Part shown: in pieces, positions 1-8,037 of the stretch
Layout of the letters: every line of letters starts with the position of its first letter
How positions within the stretch are numbered: position 1 is the first letter of the stretch
DNA from: Nitrosomonas sp.
GTDB lineage: Bacteria > Pseudomonadota > Gammaproteobacteria > Burkholderiales > Nitrosomonadaceae
DNA: 60,251 nt
Direction: 5' to 3'
Assembly: GCA_017879645.1 (NCBI GenBank)
Contig: JAAEXZ010000004.1
Coordinates: 1-60,251, forward strand
The notes under the pieces: generated by a model
The model's input: the letters and a program-made list of their open reading frames with translations, nothing else
What the model was told of the DNA's origin: nothing
Databases searched by the model: none
Made by a program: the position numbers and the translations under genes

Positions 1-114
1 GTGCCACCTGGGCACAGCTCACACCGGGCTGTCGTGCCTGCTCAACAGTACCCTGCTTAACTCAATACTATATAATTTCTTCTCTTCATCATAAACACTC
101 CTCTTTGCCTATTA
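1..114. other. no gene recognised at window start
   Basis: The first 114 bases have no start-to-stop reading frame that I recognise. The frames entering from the left edge close within about 60-100 bases. This may be the edge of a feature outside the window or more decayed insertion-sequence DNA, since a transposase remnant follows directly. Confidence 0.4.
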
Positions 115-366
115 TCAGGCTTTTCTGAAGTGTCCGTAAAATCGAGGTTGAATCTGAACTTGGTTAGGCTTGAGACCGTACTGCAGTGTTTTAAACCGCT
201 GGTCAGTACTGTCACTTGGAGTAAATTTCTGAAGTCTGGTACGTTCTAGTGCAGCATAAATCGTTGGTTAGCTGATATGAAAGCGTTTTGCCAACTGCAT
301 TACCTTCCATAAGCGAGTTTGATAAAGTCGCCAGATTTCCTGACAATCCAATAAAGTAAATTAGGT
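115..366 (-). pseudogene. decayed IS481-like transposase, N-terminal HTH part
   Basis: Read on the minus strand, one frame gives QEIWRLYQTRL, then QLAKRFHIS, an in-frame stop, PTIYAALERTRLQKF and QRFKTLQYGLK before the terminal stop. These blocks match the N-terminal helix-turn-helix region I know from IS481-like transposases of Nitrosomonas-type bacteria. There is a TAA inside the recognition helix, a second stop upstream, and no DDE catalytic domain. The gene is therefore a dead fragment. I saw no terminal inverted repeats or target duplication. The assignment comes from motif memory; a protein search with the stops masked would confirm or refute it. Confidence 0.6.
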
Positions 367-509
367 GCGTTTGTGTATGTTCATCTACAGTATCCTGAAT
401 ACTGTGAACGACGCTAGAGCTAGAAACTCTTACACCACTTCTGTTTATTAAAGAGTTGCGGTATAAGGCATTTTCTTCAACAAATTGTTACAATTTTTAC
501 TTACCTGAT
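367..509. other. non-coding stretch between IS remnant and terminator
   Basis: This stretch has no credible open frame on either strand. It could hold the eroded end of the insertion element, but no inverted-repeat partner is visible in the window. Confidence 0.35.
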
Positions 510-510
510 A

Positions 511-536
511 AAAGCCGCTCATGAAAGAGCGGCTTT
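511..536. terminator. bidirectional rho-independent terminator
   Basis: A perfect 10-bp stem, AAAGCCGCTC paired with GAGCGGCTTT, encloses a 6-base loop. T-rich sequence follows on the plus strand, and T residues follow within the stem on the minus strand. It lies downstream of the minus-strand lipoprotein gene at 602-721 and would end that transcript. Confidence 0.85.
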
Positions 537-601
537 TTGTTGTTTTTAAAAAATCCATAGTATTAAATCATGCTTCCTTTAATTCAGATCATAAACTTAA
601 T

Positions 602-721
602 TTACTTCGGTGCGCTATCGCGGTCTTGCATAAAACTTGGAGGATATTGTCCAGGTTTCGGTTCACCACATCCGACTAAAAGAAATGAGAGAAACACACA
701 AATAAATAAAAAGTATTTCAT
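602..721 (-). CDS. tiny predicted lipoprotein (39 aa)
   Basis: This short frame encodes a 39-residue protein. It starts MKYFLFICVF, has a hydrophobic stretch, and has a lipobox LLVGC at about residues 14-18, so Cys18 would be lipidated after signal peptidase II cleavage. The mature part is only about 22 residues, begins CGEPKPGQYPP and is rich in proline and charge. An AGGAG ribosome-binding site lies 8-9 bases before the ATG, and a strong terminator lies downstream; both favour a real gene. The start of the mature part recalls LptM-type mini-lipoproteins (CGxxGP...P), but the match is weak. Function unknown; outer-membrane anchoring is inferred. Confidence 0.65.
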   Translation of the reverse strand: MKYFLFICVFLSFLLVGCGEPKPGQYPPSFMQDRDSAPK

Positions 722-903
722 TTTTGTAGACTCCTGTTTCAAGTAAGAAGGTTGTTTTGATATAAATATTATTTATGTCAAATCAATTTAAGTCTCTAAA
801 TCCTCTAAAGACCATACTCTTAATACCAGAATTGGGTAGATGTGTCTAGATAATTGTGTCAAGTAGTTTGATCAGGAATTTACTCGAATGAGCTTAAATA
901 TGC

Positions 904-2058
904 TCATGAAGAATTCTTTTTTAATGTTAAGTAGCCACTAGCATACCATTTATAAAGAATATTTCTGGTGTGGGAACTGAGATCTGAAGGAGCCAGTTCA
1001 TAATTATTCGCGAGATTGATCAATTCTAGATAAGCTATCGGATCAACTTTGCAGATTTCTCCATTTATAAAAATTTTGCCAGTACTAGCCAGTATTCTTG
1101 TTTTTAAATTAAGCTCTATTCCTGATTCTTCGCTTTTATGTAAAAAGGTGGCGCTATCGAGCAATTCATCAGGTTGATCAAAGAAAACATGTGGTTTGGG
1201 TTCAGACAGATAGCAGCCGAGGAAATCTTCGATATTCTGCTGATTCCACGATATTTTCTTTAATATTGTATTGACTTGTTCGTGCATTTCTGAGCTGATT
1301 TCAGCGGGATGAATTTGAGCTTTGAGATCGGGATCAGTGTACCGGCCATCGGCTTTAAGGTTATCTTGCAGGTAAACAAGAAACTGAGTGATTAACTCCT
1401 GATGACTGGGGGCGCGAAATCCAATTGAATAAGTCATGCAATCATCCAATGCGATTCCGTTATGTGCATAGTGTGGAGGAAGATAAAGCATATCTCCTGC
1501 ATTCAGTATCCATTCTTGCTCAGGCTTGAAATTTTTTAAAATTCTTAGTGGAAGATTCGGTATAAATTCATCATCCCGTTGCGCGGAAATCTGCCAGCGT
1601 CTGGATCCCAATCCTTGCAGCAGGAACACATCGTATGAATCAAAATGTGGTCCTATTCCTCCTCCCTCTGGTGCAAAGCTCACCATCAGATCATCCAAGC
1701 GTGCATGCGGAATAAATCGAAATCGCGACAATAAATTACGAGCTGAGGGTAGAAAATGATTGATATCTTGTACGAGTAAGGACCAATTCTGTTGATGCAA
1801 TTTCGAGAAATCTCGAGGGGCAAATGGACCATGTTTAAGTTTCCAGTGTCCATCTTTTCGAGTCACTAGTCTGGATTCCGCATCATCCTGATAAGATAAT
1901 TTCTGCAGTGCTTCGGGGGTTAGTAGTCCTTGAAAATCGGGTATTGCTCCCCGTATCAACAATGGTTTTTTTTGCCAGTAATCGCGAAGAAATACTTCCG
2001 GCGTTAATCCACCGAGTGAAATTATTGGGGTTATATCAGGTTTCGACGCTTGCTTCAT
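904..2058 (-). CDS. roxA: JmjC-type ribosomal oxygenase (uL16 3-arginyl hydroxylase)
   Basis: This 384-residue cupin/JmjC protein resembles E. coli YcfD (RoxA), a 2-oxoglutarate- and Fe(II)-dependent oxygenase that hydroxylates an arginine of ribosomal protein uL16 (L16). The iron triad is visible: HFD (His138, Asp140) in the stretch after GGGIGP, and His199 in the YAHNG block of the double-stranded beta-helix. The C-terminal 150 residues fit the winged-helix/dimerisation region of the family. Length agrees with RoxA (about 370 residues). The gene lies 100 bp upstream of nadC on the same strand, but I see no functional link. The substrate is inferred from the family. Confidence 0.85.
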   Translation of the reverse strand: MKQASKPDITPIISLGGLTPEVFLRDYWQKKPLLIRGAIPDFQGLLTPEALQKLSYQDDAESRLVTRKDGHWKLKHGPFAPRDFSKLHQQNWSLLVQDINHFLPSARNLLSRFRFIPHARLDDLMVSFAPEGGGIGPHFDSYDVFLLQGLGSRRWQISAQRDDEFIPNLPLRILKNFKPEQEWILNAGDMLYLPPHYAHNGIALDDCMTYSIGFRAPSHQELITQFLVYLQDNLKADGRYTDPDLKAQIHPAEISSEMHEQVNTILKKISWNQQNIEDFLGCYLSEPKPHVFFDQPDELLDSATFLHKSEESGIELNLKTRILASTGKIFINGEICKVDPIAYLELINLANNYELAPSDLSSHTRNILYKWYASGYLTLKKNSS

Positions 2059-2158
2059 TTTGTATTCGCACCATTCCTTGGTTCATCAGTGCACAATAAA
2101 TACCATTCAGAAATGATGATAGCTACGGGGTATTATTGTTGAAGTCGGTTTTGTACTT

Positions 2159-3013
2159 TTACGGTTTATTGATAAAGCGCAGAGACAAATCTATGGCTTT
2201 GACATTCTTGGTTAGACTACCGATCGAAATGCGATTTACCCCTGTTTCTGCCATCGAGCGTACATTCTCAAGCGAAATATTGCCGGAAGCTTCGAGTGTG
2301 ATAGAGCCTACGGGGTATCGACGAGCCAATTCAACTGCAACCGATGTATCCGCAACGGTGAAATTGTCCAGTAAAATCATACATGCGTTGTTTATCAATG
2401 CTTCTTGCAATTGCTCTAGCGATTCCACCTCGATTTGAATAAAAATATCCGATGGAGCAATTTGCCGCGCTTTTTCCAAGGCCTGTTTGATACCACCAGC
2501 TGCCAGAATATGATTCTCCTTGATGAGGATACCATCATACAGTCCCACGCGATGATTGACACCGCCCCCGCAAGTTACCGCATATTTTTGCGCCAGTCGC
2601 AATCCAGGCAATGTTTTGCGTGTATCGACAATAACCGCTTGTGTTCCGGTAATCGCGTCGACAAATTGTCGTGTCTGCGTGGCTACACCTGAGAGTAACT
2701 GTAAAAAATTCAATGCGGAACGTTCGGCAGTCAGTAATGCGCGCGCGGAGCCATGAATTTCACATAGTTTCTGTCCTGCATACAGTAAATCGCCATCGCG
2801 GGCAAACCAATCAATGACTGTTTCAGATGCCAATGCCTGAAAGCACAGTTCAAACCACTGTGTTCCACATAAAATGGCCTGGTCGCGACTGATTACTACT
2901 GCATCCAGTTGCTTGTCAGCAGGAACCAACGATGCTGTCAGGTCACCACTGCCTATATCTTCTCGTAAAGCGCCATTAACGTTGGCGCAAATTTCGTCCT
3001 GTAATGCCCGCAA
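2159..3013 (-). CDS. nadC: nicotinate-nucleotide pyrophosphorylase (carboxylating)
   Basis: Quinolinate phosphoribosyltransferase converts quinolinate and PRPP to nicotinate mononucleotide, CO2 and PPi in de novo NAD synthesis. The 284-residue length is typical. Family landmarks are present: the N-terminal 'REDIGSGDLT' block, 'DTRKTLPGLR' followed by 'AVTCGGGVNHR' (PRPP and quinolinate binding), 'YDGILIKENH', the 'EVESLEQL' strand, 'ILLDNF', and the C-terminal 'LEASGNI' and 'ISIGSLTK' strands of the alpha/beta barrel. nadA and nadB are not nearby. The promoter must lie in the divergent 133-bp gap shared with the gene at 3147. Confidence 0.95.
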   Translation of the reverse strand: MRALQDEICANVNGALREDIGSGDLTASLVPADKQLDAVVISRDQAILCGTQWFELCFQALASETVIDWFARDGDLLYAGQKLCEIHGSARALLTAERSALNFLQLLSGVATQTRQFVDAITGTQAVIVDTRKTLPGLRLAQKYAVTCGGGVNHRVGLYDGILIKENHILAAGGIKQALEKARQIAPSDIFIQIEVESLEQLQEALINNACMILLDNFTVADTSVAVELARRYPVGSITLEASGNISLENVRSMAETGVNRISIGSLTKNVKAIDLSLRFINKP

Positions 3014-3146
3014 TTATTTTTTTACCTTAAATATGATCAATAAATAGGATCGGATTGTTTTCTGGTTCATACTTTAGCCAGAACATCGTTCACTAAAACC
3101 TGCTGAATGGATAGTATATAGTCTGGACAGCGTAAAAGGAGATTGC

Positions 3147-4640
3147 ATGTCAAGCGCATTTGATTTTATTTTTTTTAGTATTGCCACGATGCTGGGCGTG
3201 GCAGTGGTGGGTTTGATTGCCGTCTGGTTTATTCAGGATATCACGCAGAAAAAACATTCTATTTTACGCAACTACCCGGTTGTAGGCCGATTACGTTATT
3301 TCTTTGAAATTCAGGGCAAGTATTTCCGGCAATACTTTTTTGCCAACGATCGCGACGAAATGCCTTTCAATCGCGCCACCCGAGCTTGGATTTATAAGAA
3401 TTCAAAAAACAAAGGCAGTCTAGTCGGTTTTGGTTCAACCAATGATTTGCGTCAACCCGGTTCGATCATTTTTGTAAATGCTGCTTTCCCAATTCTGGAA
3501 GAAGATCAATTGCCGACACCATCGCTTTTAATTGGCAATGGCTATTGCACTAATCCTTTTGAAGCCAAGTCCATTATCAATATTAGCGGTATGAGCTATG
3601 GCGCCATTTCCAAACCTGCAGTACGCGCTCTGTCGCTTGGTGCCGCACAGGCCGGTTGCTGGTTGAATACCGGAGAGGGGGGATTGTCGCCCTATCATTT
3701 GGAAGGAAATTGTGATGTGATCATGCAGATCGGAACGGCCAAGTATGGCATACGAGACGAGCAGGGTAACTTCTCGCCGCAACGTGCCAAGGAACTGAGC
3801 CAGGTTGTCAAAGCGTTTGAGATCAAGTTATCGCAGGGTGCGAAACCCGGCAAGGGAGGCTTGCTGCCTGCCACAAAAGTGGGACCGGAAATTGCCGCTA
3901 TCCGGGGTATTCCCGAAAATCAGGACTCCATCAGTCCCAATCGGCACAAGGATATCAACAACATCGATGATCTGCTCGATAAAATTCACTTCATCCGCGA
4001 ATTAACCGGGCGGCCGGTTGGTATCAAGACCGCGATAGGCGGCTGGAATTTCATTAATGAGTTGTGCGATAGCATCAATCGCCGCGGCCTGGATTATGCT
4101 CCGGATTTTCTGACCATCGATGGCGGCGAAGGCGGAAGTGGAGCTGCGCCTCAAACCTTGATTGATCATGTCAGTTTACCAATTGCAGAAGCATTGCCTC
4201 GTGTGGTCGATGCATTGATCCAGTCGGGTCTGCGAAGCAGGGTCTATGTCGTGGCCGCCGGCAAGCTGGTGACCTCTGCCGAAGGTGCATGGGCACTCTG
4301 TGCCGGCGCTGATTTTGTCAACTCTGCCCGCGGATTCATGTTTTCGCTTGGCTGCATCCAGGCCATGCGTTGTCATCTCAATACCTGTCCTACTGGCATT
4401 ACGACCCATGATGAGCGTTTGCAAAATGGTCTGGTTGTCGAAGAAAAATATGTGCGTGTAGCCAATTACGCCAGAAATGTGAGCAAGGAGATCAATATGA
4501 TCGCCCATTCATGTGGATTGCAACATGCACGGCAATTCAGGCGGGAGCATGTGCGCATCGTCGAGACAGCCGGAAAGAGCGTGGCATTGAATATGCTCTA
4601 TCCCTATCCGGATTCGCCCAAGAAAACCACGATCAGCTGA
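3147..4640 (+). CDS. membrane-anchored FMN-binding glutamate synthase family protein
   Basis: The 497-residue protein matches the FMN-binding alpha/beta-barrel domain of glutamate synthase (GltB central domain), without the glutamine amidotransferase and C-terminal domains. One or two hydrophobic helices lie at about residues 5-30. Barrel motifs follow: 'ISGMSYGAISKPA', 'TGEGG', 'KPGKGGLLP' and 'DGGEGGSGAAP'. A Cys cluster of C-x5-C-x4-C spacing (GCIQAMRCHLNTC) matches the 3Fe-4S ligands of GOGAT. Such stand-alone proteins are common in proteobacteria and their physiological substrate is not established. The start has a GGAG site (AAAAGGAG) just upstream. Transcription is divergent from nadC. 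Confidence 0.85.
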   Translation: MSSAFDFIFFSIATMLGVAVVGLIAVWFIQDITQKKHSILRNYPVVGRLRYFFEIQGKYFRQYFFANDRDEMPFNRATRAWIYKNSKNKGSLVGFGSTNDLRQPGSIIFVNAAFPILEEDQLPTPSLLIGNGYCTNPFEAKSIINISGMSYGAISKPAVRALSLGAAQAGCWLNTGEGGLSPYHLEGNCDVIMQIGTAKYGIRDEQGNFSPQRAKELSQVVKAFEIKLSQGAKPGKGGLLPATKVGPEIAAIRGIPENQDSISPNRHKDINNIDDLLDKIHFIRELTGRPVGIKTAIGGWNFINELCDSINRRGLDYAPDFLTIDGGEGGSGAAPQTLIDHVSLPIAEALPRVVDALIQSGLRSRVYVVAAGKLVTSAEGAWALCAGADFVNSARGFMFSLGCIQAMRCHLNTCPTGITTHDERLQNGLVVEEKYVRVANYARNVSKEINMIAHSCGLQHARQFRREHVRIVETAGKSVALNMLYPYPDSPKKTTIS

Positions 4641-4762
4641 TCTGTCTGTACCGAAATCATTTTCTCCGCCATGTGGCTGGAACTGAATCCAGTCCTTCGT
4701 TATCCCTTGATTACATTCATCCAGAACTGGAATAAGGGATAAAACAATGCCTTATTGCCATT

Positions 4763-4788
4763 TAAATAAACGATAGGGCGGCCGATAA
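4763..4788 (+). promoter_or_regulatory. candidate sigma-28 (FliA) promoter for GGDEF-EAL gene
   Basis: A perfect GCCGATAA lies at 4781-4788. TAAA at 4763-4766 lies 14 bases upstream, against the usual 15 (TTAA is at the 15-base distance). The start codon is 78 bases downstream. The -10 is an exact match and the -35 is slightly off. Confidence 0.5.
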
Positions 4789-4866
4789 TAGTTCGTCATT
4801 CATTATTTTAGCCTGCAGTCAGGGAAATACCGTAAGCCTATCCACTACAAAGAATATTTTTAGATA

Positions 4867-7800
4867 ATGCTCCGTTTTTTTATTCAACGCCATGACCGCA
4901 GAATGATTTTTGTCACCGGTGTAATGCTGATCATCCTGGTGTTGCTGGCAGGATTACTGAGCTTTGCATTCCGACAGATGCAGATTCGCGATGCGGCAAT
5001 ATCCGGTGTCCGACTGGCTTTGGACAGTACGGCGCAGCTTATCGATGATCAGATCAGACGATCGAACATAGAAAACCAAGAAATTGCTGTTGACACAACG
5101 TTGCGTCTGGGGCTGGAAAAAGCGGGTGTGCCCGAGTCACGGTCAGATGGGCTAGATTTGCTTGAGCAGTTTGCCGGGAAATGGATGAACAAGCCATTTT
5201 CAGCGATTCGGATCTACGATTCCAGATATGTAGAACTGCTTGATTTGACACGGTCCATGCAGCGTCAGGATCTGATCGTGCTCGAGAAGGCACAGGATAT
5301 CCACACTAAGCTGATCTGGAATGGCCAGTTCAATCTGAGTCATAGCATTATGCTTGTGAATGAGCGCAAGCAACCTGTGGGGAGTATCACGACAGAACAG
5401 CCGATGCCCGCACTGACTTCGTTTCTTCACGATGCCGGCTTGTTTGGTGGGGCTGGTCAGGTTCAGTTGTGCGTGGAGGAATCGCAGCAAATTCGTCATT
5501 CCCGGTGTTATGGGTATGACCCGGATGCTCGCCAGTTTCGTTCCTTGCTATCACCATCAGTCGATGCACCGTTTAAAACAATCTCTATCGTAAATCGTGA
5601 ACAAGCCATGCGCTTGGCTCGAATCTATCCGCATGGAAATCTGGTTTCCAGTCATTTTCCGATAACAGGTGAACTGGATGTCGTCGTTACCATCAACGCA
5701 CTGAGACTGATTGATTCGCTTATACAGCCGTATCCGGAAGAGTGGTGGTTATATCTGCTGTTTGTTATGCTATCCGGTGCGGTTATCGAACGATGTTTCA
5801 TCAAGCTGCGTGATCGAACCCCAACTCATCCTGCTTCACCCTTCGCTGCAGTTGCACTCGATCAGTCGCAGCTTGCATTGCCAATGTCGTTGCATAAGAA
5901 CCCGCTATCCATTGAATGGACAACTTTCTTCAAGGGTATGAGTAAGGTTGCCATGATGGCAGTAATCGACCGCTCCGGAAAAATTGTGCAGGTCAATGAG
6001 AAGTGCACCGAGATCAGTGGATTTGCGCAGGAAGAGTTGATTGGCAAGGATTGCGAGGTGCTCTATCTGGAAAAATTTTCCGCATCATTATTCAGGCATA
6101 TCACATCCACCATCGCCGATGGCGATATCTGGCATCAAGAAATGTGTAATCGCAGCAAGACGGGGGGATCATATTGGATCGACACGGTGATCATTCCATT
6201 CAAGCAAGTGTCGGGTGAGATAGATGCCTGTTTATGTATCGGAATAGATATTACCGCCTGCAAACAAAGCGCACTTAATTCCGATGAGCGTATACGTGAG
6301 AGTAATTGTTTGCAGATGGTGCAAAATTATATGGGGCAGGATCTTGGCTTCGAGAGGGTTTGTCAGAATATCCTGGATGCTTTGGTACTATCCTTGCAGT
6401 TTCCTGACATGGCGATCGCCATGATTACACTGGGCGACAAAAGAATAACGACTGCGAATTACAGGGATAACCTGTCCAATACCATCAGTGCAAGAATCAT
6501 TGCAAATGGTGAATCATGTGGGAAACTTCAGGTTTCCTATATACGCGATCTTTCATTTACCCTGCCCTTCGAACAAAATCTGGTTAACGCTGTAGCGCAC
6601 GATCTGGGGCGTTGGTACGAACGTAAGCAGGCTGAGTCACGCATCTTGCAGATGGCTACGCACGATTCGTTGACCGGTTTGCCCAACCGGCATTTGCTTC
6701 TGGATCGCATCGAGCAGTCTTTGCTGCAGGATGTGCGTAACAACAAACAAATGGCGGTATTGTTCATCGATCTGGATCATTTCAAAACCATTAATGATTC
6801 GCTGGGTCACGATATTGGTGATTTGTTGCTGAAAGAGGTGGCAGAAAGATTGCTGGTTTGCGTGCGCAATGAAGATACTGTGGCGCGCCAGGGTGGAGAT
6901 GAATTTATTGTCGTGCTCAATACGATCGCTGAATCGCTAGATGCGGCAAAAGTGGCGCAGAAGATTCTCGATGCGCTGACACAGCCGTATTACATTCATA
7001 ATCATGAATTGCATATCGGCGGGAGTATCGGCATTGCGGTGTTTCCACAGGATGGTACCAGTGCAGAAACATTGCTCCGGAGTGGCGACGTCGCCATGTA
7101 CTACGCCAAGGAGAATGGTCGCAACAATTACCAGTTTTTCACCGATGAACTGAATAAATCGGCACGTGAAAAACATATGCTGGGTCTGGATTTGCGCCAT
7201 GCCCTAGAACGTGACGAACTGGTACTGTATTACCAGCCGGTCATGGAAATGCCCAATACCCAGCTCAATGGTGTGGAAGCTTTGCTGCGTTGGCGTCACC
7301 CACAGCATAAACTGATTGCTCCGGATAAATTTATCAGTCTGGCGGAAGAAACCGGATTGATCATTCCCATTGGAGAATGGGTTTTGAAAACCGTATGTGC
7401 ACAAATCAAGGTCTGGCAAAGCCAGGGCGTCAGCGTACCGCGGGTGGCTATCAACCTTTCCGGCAGGCAGTTTCGGGACCGTGATCTCACAAAGAATATT
7501 GCCCGTATCCTGAACGACATGCAGGTCGATGCCAAGTACATCACACTGGAGATCACTGAAAGTATGCTGATCGATGACATCGAAAAAGTGGTCGAAACGC
7601 TCAAATGTTTGAGCGACATGGGTATTCATATTTCTATCGATGATTTTGGTACGGGTTACTCCAGTCTCAGTTATCTGAAACGCTTTCCGATCAATACACT
7701 CAAGATCGATCGTTCCTTCGTGCGCGATATTGTTACAGACAAAAATGATCATACGATCGTGGCAGCCATCATCGCCATGGCCCATAGCCTGGAAATCAAG

Positions 7801-7971
7801 GTGGTTGCGGAAGGCATCGAAACCGAAGAACAACTTCATATGCTGGAAGCTCAGGGTTGCAATTTCTATCAGGGTTATTATTTCAGCAGGCCTGTACCAG
7901 TTTCCGAAATCGATCCTTTCCTGAGAAAACCCAGAATCAATCTGATTCATTCGATACGCGCCGCAAATTGA
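4867..7971 (+). CDS. membrane sensor with PAS, GGDEF and EAL domains
   Basis: This 1034-residue c-di-GMP enzyme has an N-terminal membrane helix (about 14-36), a periplasmic sensor region that I do not recognise (about 37-290), and a second helix (about 293-312). A PAS domain follows (about 360-465, 'VNEKCTEISGFAQEEL'), then a GAF-like linker. The GGDEF domain has intact GGDEF at 676-680 with RNED (RxxD inhibitory site) five residues earlier. The EAL domain has EALL at 804-807, NLSGRQF, EITES, DDFGTGYSS, KIDRSF and EGIET. All usual phosphodiesterase residues look present, so it is probably an active PDE, possibly bifunctional. A sigma-28-like promoter suggests co-regulation with flagella. Confidence 0.9.
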   Translation: MLRFFIQRHDRRMIFVTGVMLIILVLLAGLLSFAFRQMQIRDAAISGVRLALDSTAQLIDDQIRRSNIENQEIAVDTTLRLGLEKAGVPESRSDGLDLLEQFAGKWMNKPFSAIRIYDSRYVELLDLTRSMQRQDLIVLEKAQDIHTKLIWNGQFNLSHSIMLVNERKQPVGSITTEQPMPALTSFLHDAGLFGGAGQVQLCVEESQQIRHSRCYGYDPDARQFRSLLSPSVDAPFKTISIVNREQAMRLARIYPHGNLVSSHFPITGELDVVVTINALRLIDSLIQPYPEEWWLYLLFVMLSGAVIERCFIKLRDRTPTHPASPFAAVALDQSQLALPMSLHKNPLSIEWTTFFKGMSKVAMMAVIDRSGKIVQVNEKCTEISGFAQEELIGKDCEVLYLEKFSASLFRHITSTIADGDIWHQEMCNRSKTGGSYWIDTVIIPFKQVSGEIDACLCIGIDITACKQSALNSDERIRESNCLQMVQNYMGQDLGFERVCQNILDALVLSLQFPDMAIAMITLGDKRITTANYRDNLSNTISARIIANGESCGKLQVSYIRDLSFTLPFEQNLVNAVAHDLGRWYERKQAESRILQMATHDSLTGLPNRHLLLDRIEQSLLQDVRNNKQMAVLFIDLDHFKTINDSLGHDIGDLLLKEVAERLLVCVRNEDTVARQGGDEFIVVLNTIAESLDAAKVAQKILDALTQPYYIHNHELHIGGSIGIAVFPQDGTSAETLLRSGDVAMYYAKENGRNNYQFFTDELNKSAREKHMLGLDLRHALERDELVLYYQPVMEMPNTQLNGVEALLRWRHPQHKLIAPDKFISLAEETGLIIPIGEWVLKTVCAQIKVWQSQGVSVPRVAINLSGRQFRDRDLTKNIARILNDMQVDAKYITLEITESMLIDDIEKVVETLKCLSDMGIHISIDDFGTGYSSLSYLKRFPINTLKIDRSFVRDIVTDKNDHTIVAAIIAMAHSLEIKVVAEGIETEEQLHMLEAQGCNFYQGYYFSRPVPVSEIDPFLRKPRINLIHSIRAAN

Positions 7972-7977
7972 TCTGCT

Positions 7978-8006
7978 CTTGAAATTACGCAATACTTCCC
8001 CCACGT
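7978..8006 (+). promoter_or_regulatory. sigma-32 (RpoH) heat-shock promoter of clpB
   Basis: CTTGAAA at 7978-7984 is separated by exactly 14 bases from CCCCACGT at 7999-8006. This matches the RpoH consensus CTTGAAA-N14-CCCCATNT with near-perfect boxes. It sits between the stop codon of the GGDEF-EAL gene (7971) and the clpB ATG (8038), whose ribosome-binding site is GGGGAGGAAG. Confidence 0.85.
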
Positions 8007-8037
8007 TGGCATCAATTATCAACACGGGGAGGAAGTC

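Noticed and set aside
4731-4757. AATAAGG...CCTTATT hairpin after the glutamate-synthase-like gene
   Set aside because: The stem is A/T-rich, the loop is 12 bases and no U-tract follows, so it is not a convincing terminator.
7204-8025. 273-codon open frame on the minus strand
   Set aside because: It lies antisense to the conserved EAL domain of the plus-strand gene and encodes no recognisable protein; the sense frame has all family motifs.
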